DNA of 6,567 nucleotides from Hyphomicrobiales bacterium (GTDB taxonomy: Bacteria; Pseudomonadota; Alphaproteobacteria; Rhizobiales; Aestuariivirgaceae). How positions within the stretch are numbered: the first letter of the stretch is position 1; every line of letters starts with the position of its first letter. Under the pieces are notes generated by a model that saw nothing but the letters and a program-made list of their open reading frames with translations, was not told the DNA's origin and did no database searches. The position numbers were made by a program, and so were the translations under genes. The DNA lies in contig JAAURV010000184.1 in the NCBI GenBank assembly GCA_012032065.1, positions 1 through 6,567 on the forward strand. Direction: 5' to 3'. Positions 1-5,261 of this stretch are shown piece by piece.

Positions 1-53
1 CGCGCCGATTTGCAGCCTCCAGGACCCTCGTTTCGAGGCGCTCGTCTGCGCAT
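1..53. other. Unassigned window edge with a small hairpin
   Basis: I recognise no gene here. It would lie downstream of uvrA if the minus-strand uvrA piece beside it were in its natural place. A perfect 5-bp inverted repeat with a 3-base loop (CCTCG-TTT-CGAGG) sits at 26-38, but no T-run follows on either strand, so it is not a convincing intrinsic terminator. One plus-strand frame (from base 2) reads SLQDPRFEALVCAF, which looks protein-like but matches nothing I can name. Because the following 550 bases are a mosaic, this edge could be one more foreign piece. Confidence 0.3.
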
Positions 54-185
54 TCAGGCTGCCTTGCGTCGGCCGAGCATCTCGGCAAGATAGCGACCGG
101 TGTAGCTGTCCCGCGCGCGACTTACTTCCTCGGGTGAGCCCGTCGCAACGATCCGGCCGCCACCCTCGCCGCCTTCCGGCCCGAG
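54..185 (-). pseudogene. uvrA: UvrA C-terminal fragment (excinuclease ABC subunit A)
   Basis: UvrA is the DNA-damage-recognising ABC ATPase of nucleotide excision repair. Only the last ~44 codons are present. The peptide reads LGPEGGEGGGRIVATGSPEE, then SYTGRYLAEML and a short basic tail ending at a TGA stop (54-56). This is the characteristic UvrA ending: the (D)LGPEGG segment after the second ATPase domain, then G-x-PEE and SYTG-x-(Y/F)L. The similarity stops at the Leu codon (183-185). The preceding codon is Gln where UvrA has Asp, and upstream sequence is antisense of a deacetylase-family piece. The ATP-binding and zinc domains of this ~950-residue protein are absent. There is no functional link to the polysaccharide genes. 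It is seen directly as a fragment; that it results from a chimeric join is inference. Confidence 0.82.
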
Positions 186-608
186 CTGATCCTGATCTCG
201 GCGGGCTTCGATGCACACAAGAACGACCCGCTCGCCAACCTCGAGCTGGTCGAGGCGGACGGCGTGCCGGTCGTGCTGGAAGCGTTGGAATATCTCGGCG
301 CCGACACCATCCTGAGCTGCCGGCTGGGCGATCAGGAGGTGCTGGTGCGCCGTCCCGGCGAGGTGGCGGCGCAGCCTTTGTTTCAAGAGCAAGTGTCCAA
401 AGGCGCCAGGCTGCCGCAGGGCCATCAGCTTTCTCCTCTGGGGCGCGCAAGCGGCGTGAAAGAGTGCCTTGAAATTCGGCTTGCCGTTGAGGCCGGGCAC
501 AAACGTCAAACCGTTGGCACGAAGATATGCGCCGCTGTCCATCAGATATTTCTGAATGGAGGTGGAGCCTGTCTTGTGGGTGCCGATGTGAATGATGAAA
601 TCGCTCAT
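54..608 (-). CDS. Sulfotransferase-like protein, genuine N-terminus only; rest of the open frame is chimeric
   Basis: An open frame of 184 codons. Residues 1 to about 77 look like the N-terminus of a PAPS-dependent sulfotransferase. MSDFIIHIGTHKTGSTSIQ carries the P-loop-like 5'-phosphosulfate-binding motif (H11-K12-T13-G14-S15-T16-S17), followed by a YL helix and RANGLTFVPG, the usual first strand-loop-helix. Such enzymes transfer sulfate from PAPS to glycan hydroxyls. Beyond about residue 77 (bases ~366-385) similarity ends: residues ~78-141 are antisense of the ABC-transporter and deacetylase pieces, and residues ~142-184 are the UvrA tail. The frame stays open only because GC-rich antisense frames often do. 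I chose ATG 608 because the family starts right before (D/K)FIIHIG and a GAGG lies just upstream (612-615, short spacing); a GTG at 629 is possible. The gene diverges from the surface-carbohydrate operon, so a glycan-sulfating role is plausible. Should be annotated as partial. Confidence 0.68.
   Translation of the reverse strand: MSDFIIHIGTHKTGSTSIQKYLMDSGAYLRANGLTFVPGLNGKPNFKALFHAACAPQRRKLMALRQPGAFGHLLLKQRLRRHLAGTAHQHLLIAQPAAQDGVGAEIFQRFQHDRHAVRLDQLEVGERVVLVCIEARRDQDQLGPEGGEGGGRIVATGSPEEVSRARDSYTGRYLAEMLGRRKAA
165..260 (+). pseudogene. Histone deacetylase family protein, internal fragment
   Basis: About 32 codons with no start or stop of their own. The plus-strand frame reads LAAFRPELILISAGFDAHK and then NDPLANLELVEAD. 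The (P)ELILISAGFDAH segment followed by DPLA is a hallmark of the histone deacetylase / acetylpolyamine amidohydrolase family (zinc-dependent amide hydrolases); the Asp of GFDAH is a zinc ligand in that family. Family members are about 300-370 residues long, so this is under a tenth of a gene. Its first ~20 bases also encode, on the opposite strand, the LGPEGGE of the UvrA piece. Its last ~20 bases fit the start of the following ABC-transporter piece. It is not expected to make any product. Confidence 0.74.
240..377 (+). pseudogene. ABC transporter ATP-binding subunit, C-terminal (TOBE-like) fragment
   Basis: In the same plus-strand frame as the deacetylase piece, the sequence changes to GVPVVLEALEYLGADTILSC, then RLGDQEVLVRRPGEVAAQ. 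This resembles the TOBE/OB-fold region at the C-terminus of MalK/UgpC-type ATPases of sugar or glycerol-3-phosphate importers, where (V)EYLGADT and a PGE turn are typical. The ATPase core (Walker A/B, LSGGQ) is absent. Downstream similarity ends around 370-377, where the sequence becomes antisense of the sulfotransferase. A GTG at 264 opens a plus-strand frame to 650, but its downstream part is antisense of a real gene, so I do not call a CDS. The family assignment rests on about 40 residues and could be a sister TOBE protein. Confidence 0.62.
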
Positions 609-638
609 GAGCCTCGGATGCAGGCGCACGGCCTGAAT

Positions 639-666
639 TTGACTGGTTAGCGCAAAGTGTCTATTC
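639..666 (+). promoter_or_regulatory. Putative sigma-70-type promoter for the 713-3048 operon
   Basis: TTGAC at 639-643 and CTATTC at 661-666 are separated by 17 bases. This resembles the alphaproteobacterial housekeeping consensus (CTTGAC-N17-CTATAT), with a perfect -35 core and four of six -10 bases. It lies in the only real intergenic gap (609-712), about 45 bases before the ATG at 713. A start site near 673 would give a ~40-base leader; no strong Shine-Dalgarno is seen just before 713. Found by eye only. Confidence 0.36.
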
Positions 667-712
667 CCGGAAGGGCTGCCGCAAGGACTTCACCAGCGGT
701 TTTTCCGCGCCC

Positions 713-2056
713 ATGACCAAAACACTGATCCTTCCCGCCGAAATCTACTCCCGGGAGTTCGACGCGAGACTCCTGCATGGCATTATTGCGCTCACTCGCG
801 GCTGGCGGGTGATCGTTGGATCGAAGGCGCTGATCAACCGCGCCATCTGGCGTCTGCCGCGCGGCCTCTATCTCTGCCAGACGATGACGCACAAGCGACG
901 CACCATGTTGAGGCTGTTGCGGTCGCTCGGCTTCGTTTGCGTGGGGTGGGACGAAGAGGGCCTCATCTATCTCGACCGCGATGTCTACCTCATGCGGCGC
1001 GTCTCGCTGGACTCGCTCAAGCACCTCAACAGCATCGTCACCTGGGGAAAACAGGGCGCGGACGACGTCGGCTTTCGTTCGCGCGCGGCCGGCATCGAAC
1101 CCTTGCCACTGGGAAATCCGCGCTTCGATTTGGTGAGGCGCGACCTGCACAAGCTCTATGCCGCCGAGGTCGAGGCGATCAAGGCGAAGCACGGGCACTT
1201 CGTTCTCATCAACACGAATTTCTCGAGCTTCAACCCGATCATTTCGACGCACGACCTAAAGCCGCGCAAGACATCGAGCAAGCATCCGCCATCGGAGGCC
1301 GAACTTGCGCGCTTCGCGAAGGTTTTGGCGCACCGCAAGGATGTGTACGAGCGGTTCATCGCCGATTTGCCCGCATTTGCGCGCGCAAACCCAGATCTGC
1401 GCTTCGTGCTGCGCGCCCATCCGGGCGAGAACGAGGATATCTGGCGGCGTGCGTTCGACGGCCTTTCCAATGTCGCGGTGTCGCGCGAGGGATCGTCCGT
1501 GCCTTGGCTCATCGCCGCCGATGCGCTCGTGCACAATAGCTGCACGACCGCCGTCGAAGCCGCCATCCTGGGCCTGACACCCATTTGCTTCTGCCCCGTC
1601 GAGTCACTCGACGATGAAAGCGCGTTGCCCAATCCAGTCTCGCACAGGGTTTACGATTTCACCGAAATGCAGGACGCGATCGAACGTTCCGCGGCTGGGA
1701 CATTGCCAATGGGGCCGGAGCAAATCGAAGTGCTCACCCGGCATGTTTCTGCCATCGACGGCGATCTGGCTTCCACCGCCATCATGAAGCATTTCGACGA
1801 AATCGATCTATCGGCGATGAAGCCGAACCACCTGGAACGCGGCGCGATCCGCCTCTATGCACTTGCGCGACATGCGTACAAGTCGATGCGCAAGGACTAC
1901 ATCACTGACCGATATCTCGCGAAGGTCTTTCCGCCCATCACGGAAACCGATGTGAAACGGCGCGCCAACGACATTTCCGATGCTCTGGGAATTGGAATGG
2001 CGATTGAGGTGAAGACCATTTCTTCCAACATCTTCGAGTTGGTGCCGGCGCGATGA
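713..2056 (+). CDS. Surface carbohydrate biosynthesis protein (paralog 1)
   Basis: 447 residues, cytoplasmic by appearance (no signal peptide or membrane helix). It resembles the family annotated as surface carbohydrate (surface polysaccharide) biosynthesis protein, whose reaction is not established. The layout suggests a GT-B-like, glycosyltransferase/epimerase-type fold. Visible blocks: N-terminal LILPAEIYSREFDARLL; GWDEEG (residues 78-83); LGNPRFDL (133-140); LINTNFSSFN (165-174); a basic RAHPGEN (234-240) resembling the R-x-HP block of capsule/CDP-glycerol transferases; HNSCTTAVEAAILG (274-287), a typical nucleotide-sugar-binding loop; and a C-terminal KVFPPI (404-409). Nearly every block recurs at the same residue number in the 453-residue gene at 3017-4378. 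ATG 713 is chosen because it aligns with the paralog's start. First gene of its operon; its stop overlaps the next start by ATGA. Role in building or decorating a surface glycan is inferred from family and neighbours. Confidence 0.78.
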   Translation: MTKTLILPAEIYSREFDARLLHGIIALTRGWRVIVGSKALINRAIWRLPRGLYLCQTMTHKRRTMLRLLRSLGFVCVGWDEEGLIYLDRDVYLMRRVSLDSLKHLNSIVTWGKQGADDVGFRSRAAGIEPLPLGNPRFDLVRRDLHKLYAAEVEAIKAKHGHFVLINTNFSSFNPIISTHDLKPRKTSSKHPPSEAELARFAKVLAHRKDVYERFIADLPAFARANPDLRFVLRAHPGENEDIWRRAFDGLSNVAVSREGSSVPWLIAADALVHNSCTTAVEAAILGLTPICFCPVESLDDESALPNPVSHRVYDFTEMQDAIERSAAGTLPMGPEQIEVLTRHVSAIDGDLASTAIMKHFDEIDLSAMKPNHLERGAIRLYALARHAYKSMRKDYITDRYLAKVFPPITETDVKRRANDISDALGIGMAIEVKTISSNIFELVPAR

Positions 2057-3048
2057 CGGCAGCGCCCGTTCTCACCATTGTCACCTATCACTACATCCGG
2101 CCGATCGCGGGATCGGCTTGGCCAGGGATCAAGGGCCTCGAGGTCGAACGGTTCCGGGGCCAGCTCGACTATATTCAACGCCATTACACACCGGTGGGCG
2201 CGGAGCTTCTCTTTGCCGAAGCGCGGGGAGAAAAACCGGAATGGCCAGCGCGGCCGCTGCTTCTTACCTTCGACGACGGCTATTTCGATCACTACCACCA
2301 TGCATTCAAGGAGATGCGAAGGCGTGGACTCAAAGGCGCGTTCTTTGCTCCAACGCAGTCGCTACTCGACCGGCGTTTGCTGGATGTGAACAAAGTGCAC
2401 TTCGTTCTCGCCGCCGAGTCCGATCACCGGAAACTCGCCTCCGAGATCGACGCTCACCTGGCCTCCATGTTGCCAGGCGATTCAACGGCGGCGATCGCCG
2501 GCCTTCACGCCGCGATGCGCAAGCCGAGCAGGTGGGACCCGGCGGAGACGGTCTATGTTAAGCGCGTGCTGCAGCGGGGACCTAGCGCCGATGTCCGCTC
2601 CGCGATTGCCGGCGCGCTCTTCAGAAAATACGTTTCGGCGGACATCCCCGCTTTCGCCGAACAACTCTATCTCACTCCCGCGCAAGCGCGCGAGATGATC
2701 TCCGAGGGAATGCACTTCGGCTCTCACGGCGACCAGCACATCTGGTTCGATCACTCATCCGTGGACGAGCAGCGGCAAGACCTGGAAAATTCACTGCGGC
2801 TCAGAACCACGCTTGGACTCAAGGACGGCGAATACTCGATCTGTTATCCGTATGGCGGTTACTCGGCTCCCTCTCTCGATCTCGCGCGGCAATACGGTTT
2901 CACGCTTGGATTCACGACGCGGCTCGATTTGAACGCCGTGTCACGGGACACGAAGTTCCTCGAGTTGGCGCGCATTGATGCAGGCGCGGATGTTCCAAGT
3001 GGCGCGGATGCGCCAGTCAGTTCCTGGACGAAGCGGGTTCTATGCTGA
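2053..3048 (+). CDS. Polysaccharide deacetylase (NodB-type, carbohydrate esterase 4)
   Basis: 331 residues. CE4 enzymes use a metal ion to remove acetyl groups from N- or O-acetylated glycans. Motif 1 is LTFDDGY (71-77), with D74 the likely base and D75 the metal ligand. Motif 2 is GSHGDQH (223-229), giving the two metal-binding histidines H225 and H229 with Gly where Ser/Thr is usual. Motif 3 is CYPYGGY (264-270), and LARID (305-309) lies near the C-terminus. Motifs 1 and 2 are ~150 residues apart rather than the ~50 of a minimal NodB domain, so a ~100-residue largely helical insertion (roughly 105-210, starting LLDVNKVHFVL) is present. I see no signal peptide or lipobox: the N-terminus begins the fold directly (LTIVTYHYI), suggesting a cytoplasmic substrate such as a lipid-linked or nucleotide-linked glycan. 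ATG 2053 overlaps the upstream stop (ATGA), implying coupled translation. The 3' end overlaps the convergent gene by 32 bases. Substrate unknown. Confidence 0.86.
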   Translation: MTAAPVLTIVTYHYIRPIAGSAWPGIKGLEVERFRGQLDYIQRHYTPVGAELLFAEARGEKPEWPARPLLLTFDDGYFDHYHHAFKEMRRRGLKGAFFAPTQSLLDRRLLDVNKVHFVLAAESDHRKLASEIDAHLASMLPGDSTAAIAGLHAAMRKPSRWDPAETVYVKRVLQRGPSADVRSAIAGALFRKYVSADIPAFAEQLYLTPAQAREMISEGMHFGSHGDQHIWFDHSSVDEQRQDLENSLRLRTTLGLKDGEYSICYPYGGYSAPSLDLARQYGFTLGFTTRLDLNAVSRDTKFLELARIDAGADVPSGADAPVSSWTKRVLC

Positions 3049-4378
3049 AGATGCGGTCGGAAACTTGCGTGACGCGCGGCTCGGGAAGCGAGAGGCGCGA
3101 AGCAAATCCCGAAAGCCTCGCCGCGATCTCCGTGGCGGAAACGGGCGGGAACTTCTGCGACACATAGTGCGCCTGGCTAGCGCTGCCGGGAACATGACGC
3201 AGCACCGACTTTTCCAAACGCCTTATCAACGAGCCGCCCTTCGCGATGAGGCGCCGCGCGGATGCCGGCTTGGCGTTGCTGCTTCGGAGAACGCGCGACA
3301 TCTCGCCCGCGATTCTGGCGCTGGCCAACGGGCCATGCAAACCCTCCACCATTTCATCGAGGGCACTGGAGAATGTTGCTGGCACGGCATCCGTGACGCT
3401 CCGGTCGGAGAGCAGGGCAATCAACTCTGCTTCGTTCCGCGCAGTGTGGCTGACCCGGTGCGGCTGCGGAATCTCGTGCTCGGGCACGATCAGAGGGCGG
3501 AATGAAATGGCGGCGCGGCCAAGCATGGCCGTCTCGACCGCCGTGGTGCAGCCATTCTGCAGGATGTGACTCGCGGCAAGCAGCCACGGAATGAGATCGT
3601 TGTCGTAGCGCACGATCACATTCGGCACGCCGCCGACTTCCGCCGCCCATCCCTCACGGTTCTCGGAAGGGTGCGGTCTGACGACGATTTTCCTTTCGGG
3701 AAAACGCGCGGCAATCCTGGGAATGACCGAAGTGAAGGCGCGATAGATGTTATAGCGGTGCTGAAGATAGGCGAAGGGGAAGCCAGACTTCGCCGAAACT
3801 TCCTGCAAATGTTCGTCAACAGGGCCGTGGCGGCTCTTCGCCAGGGAATGATTGATCCAGCCGAAATTGGAGTTGACGAGAATGAAGCCTCCAAGCTCCG
3901 CCTTCAACGCTTCGACGCGCCCGGAATAGAGGCCGCGCAGCTCGGGACGCAGCAGGTCGGCGCGGGGATTGCCGCTGATCGAGATTTTCGCGCGAAGGTG
4001 CTCCGTCACGGGCCGCAGGGCCTTGGCCTGCTCGTCTCCCCACAGCAGCAGCAAATCGAGATGCGCCATGGCGGAAGCGCTGGCGCGGCGGCGGCGGTAA
4101 ATTTCCTCATTGATCCACACGAGGCCTTCCTCGTCCCATGCGGCAACGGTGTGGCCTAGTCTGCGCGCGAGCGAAATGATGCGGTCGCGGCCGGCGTTGA
4201 AATTATGCGAGAGATAGATGCCGGGCTTCAGTCCGCCGATCCGCAAGTTGAGCAGCGCCTTGTTGCCAAGCGTGACTGTCATGCCTTCGTTGACGGCGAA
4301 GAGCGAGAGCAGCAGCTTGGCGTCGAGTTCGCGCGCCGCCGTTTCCACTGGAACGATCAGGTGGGGACGATCATTCAT
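3017..4378 (-). CDS. Surface carbohydrate biosynthesis protein (paralog 2)
   Basis: 453 residues, same family as the gene at 713-2056. Shared landmarks at matching positions: ARELDAKLL (15-23), GNKALLN (38-44), GIYLSHNF (53-60), AWDEEGLVW (80-88), SGNPRADLLR (135-144), LVNSNFGW (167-174), RPHPSEN (234-240), NGCTTAVETAMLG (275-287) and QKFPPVS (408-414). The RPHP block is more canonical here than the RAHP of paralog 1, so this copy may stay closer to the ancestral function. The central segment between LVNSNF and RPHP (about 175-215) differs most and could set acceptor specificity (inference). No signal peptide or membrane helix is seen. Its ATG (4376-4378) overlaps the stop of the carrier-protein gene by ATGA, so it is the last gene of the adenylation/ACP operon and probably acts on or with the ACP-bound product. 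The last codons run 32 bases into the convergent deacetylase gene. Exact reaction unknown. Confidence 0.78.
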   Translation of the reverse strand: MNDRPHLIVPVETAARELDAKLLLSLFAVNEGMTVTLGNKALLNLRIGGLKPGIYLSHNFNAGRDRIISLARRLGHTVAAWDEEGLVWINEEIYRRRRASASAMAHLDLLLLWGDEQAKALRPVTEHLRAKISISGNPRADLLRPELRGLYSGRVEALKAELGGFILVNSNFGWINHSLAKSRHGPVDEHLQEVSAKSGFPFAYLQHRYNIYRAFTSVIPRIAARFPERKIVVRPHPSENREGWAAEVGGVPNVIVRYDNDLIPWLLAASHILQNGCTTAVETAMLGRAAISFRPLIVPEHEIPQPHRVSHTARNEAELIALLSDRSVTDAVPATFSSALDEMVEGLHGPLASARIAGEMSRVLRSSNAKPASARRLIAKGGSLIRRLEKSVLRHVPGSASQAHYVSQKFPPVSATEIAARLSGFASRLSLPEPRVTQVSDRIFSIEPASSRN

Positions 4379-4635
4379 GAGACGGGCGTTGCGGCCCCTT
4401 CCAACAGCGTTTCAACGGCGGCCGCCAATTCGCACAGGCTTCGCGCCTCGACCAGCCGCGTGTCCGCCTCGATGCCGAAGAGCAACTCGAGGGCGACAAC
4501 CACTTCGACCTGCGCCATGCTGTCCCACTCGGCCACGTTCTCCATGGCGAGCGAATCCGGATGGAGCGCCGCGGCCTCGGGAAATCTCTCGATCAGAACC
4601 TTACGGGTTTTGCTTTCAATGTCCTTCGCCGTCAT
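4375..4635 (-). CDS. Acyl carrier protein (free-standing, DltC/PCP-like)
   Basis: 86 residues, the usual ACP size. It carries an acyl or aminoacyl group as a thioester on 4'-phosphopantetheine. The attachment site is Ser39 in EWDSMAQVEVVVALE (36-50), at the start of helix II; Met replaces the usual Leu after the Ser, as in many non-fatty-acid carrier proteins. LLFGIEAD (51-58) and the terminal SLCELAAAVETLL helix complete the fold. The net-acidic composition fits. I chose ATG 4635 because it overlaps the stop of the adenylating-enzyme gene (ATGA, 4632-4635) and has GAAGGG six bases upstream; an in-frame GTG at 4659 would add eight residues that look like read-back of the upstream gene. The immediately preceding gene is its likely loading enzyme and the following gene overlaps it by ATGA. 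This pairing is like dltA/dltC or NRPS A-PCP pairs; I give no gene symbol because the cargo is not proven. Confidence 0.87.
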   Translation of the reverse strand: MTAKDIESKTRKVLIERFPEAAALHPDSLAMENVAEWDSMAQVEVVVALELLFGIEADTRLVEARSLCELAAAVETLLEGAATPVS

Positions 4636-5261
4636 GCCGGACCCTTCATCCGCTGCCACAGGTCTTTTAGCGCATTCACTTCGATCTTGTCGTTGGCGTT
4701 GCGCGGAAACTGCTTCAGCGGCACCAGATGCGCCGGCACCATATGGCTGTCCAGCGTTTTTTCGAGAGCCTTGCGCAGGCCTTGCATGTCACTCTGCGTT
4801 GAGTCCCCTTCGACGAAACTCACGATCGACTGGCCATCGACGATGGTTTCCGCGGTGACGAAGCCAAGGCTTCTGATGCGCGCGCTGATCTCGCCGAGTT
4901 CCACGCGGTAACCCTTGATCTTCACCTGATGGTCGCGGCGCTCGACGAAAAACAGCCCATTGGGCTTGCGCGAGACAAAATCTCCGGTGCGGTAGAAGGT
5001 CTGGTTCCCAATCCTTATAAACGCCTTTGCCGTCCGCTCCGCATCGCTCCAATAGCCATCAGCGAGCTGATTGCCGCCAATCAGCAGTTCGCCCGTGTCT
5101 CCGCCATCGATCCTGAGTTCGGTGCCGTCGATCGGGCCGCCAAGCGCCACGCTGCTTCCGCAATGGTCGTGGCGGTTCGTCGCGTCGAGCTTCAGGAGCG
5201 TGCAGGAAACCGTTGCTTCCGTAGGGCCATAGGTGTTGTGCACGGGAATATCCGGCCTCAC
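4632..5261 (-). CDS. Adenylating enzyme (DltA/NRPS A-domain type), C-terminal half after a frameshift
   Basis: Second part of an AMP-forming amino-acid-activating enzyme. Motifs in order, counting from the GTG at 5261: A5 NTYGPTEATV (9-18, ATP binding), A6 GELLIGGNQLADGYW (57-71), A7 YRTGDFV (90-96, ribose-binding Asp), A8 hinge RRDHQVKIKGYRVELGEI (108-125), and A10 FPRNANDKIEVNAL (185-198), whose Lys192 is the catalytic lysine of the adenylation step. The GTG at 5261 overlaps a stop as GTGA and looks like a coupled start, but it is almost certainly internal: shifting frame by one base upstream restores continuous family sequence (LLPQHLDGIFAV). The stop overlaps the carrier-protein start (ATGA). 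Without the N-terminal half this piece cannot adenylate. Whole enzyme 4632-6091 would be about 486 residues, close to the ~500 of DltA. Confidence 0.82.
   Translation of the reverse strand: MRPDIPVHNTYGPTEATVSCTLLKLDATNRHDHCGSSVALGGPIDGTELRIDGGDTGELLIGGNQLADGYWSDAERTAKAFIRIGNQTFYRTGDFVSRKPNGLFFVERRDHQVKIKGYRVELGEISARIRSLGFVTAETIVDGQSIVSFVEGDSTQSDMQGLRKALEKTLDSHMVPAHLVPLKQFPRNANDKIEVNALKDLWQRMKGPA
4642..4647 (-). promoter_or_regulatory. Ribosome binding site of the acyl carrier protein gene
   Basis: GAAGGG on the minus strand, six bases before ATG 4635, inside the last codons of the adenylating-enzyme gene. It favours the ATG at 4635 over the GTG at 4659 and lets the carrier protein be translated even though the upstream gene is frameshifted. 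Confidence 0.55.

Noticed and set aside
264..650. Plus-strand open frame of 128 codons across the mosaic and into the intergenic region
   Set aside because: Its first ~38 codons are the ABC-transporter fragment; the remainder is antisense of the sulfotransferase N-terminus with low-complexity, unfamily-like sequence. No independent gene.
647..1252. Long minus-strand open frame (201 codons) opposite paralog 1
   Set aside because: Mirror of a conserved coding frame; it would also run through the putative promoter region and resembles no family.
3000..3015. 6-bp perfect hairpin (TGGCGC-GGAT-GCGCCA) right after the stop of the minus-strand gene, considered as a terminator
   Set aside because: No T-run follows the stem on either strand and it lies inside deacetylase codons, so intrinsic termination is not supported.
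3566..4159. Long plus-strand open frame opposite paralog 2 (197 codons)
   Set aside because: Antisense shadow of a well-supported gene in GC-rich DNA; the translation shows no recognisable domain and no ribosome binding site was evident.
5258..5261. GTGA overlap read as a genuine coupled start of a second gene
   Set aside because: Restoring one base upstream joins the two frames into continuous adenylation-domain sequence, so the GTG is an internal Val codon.
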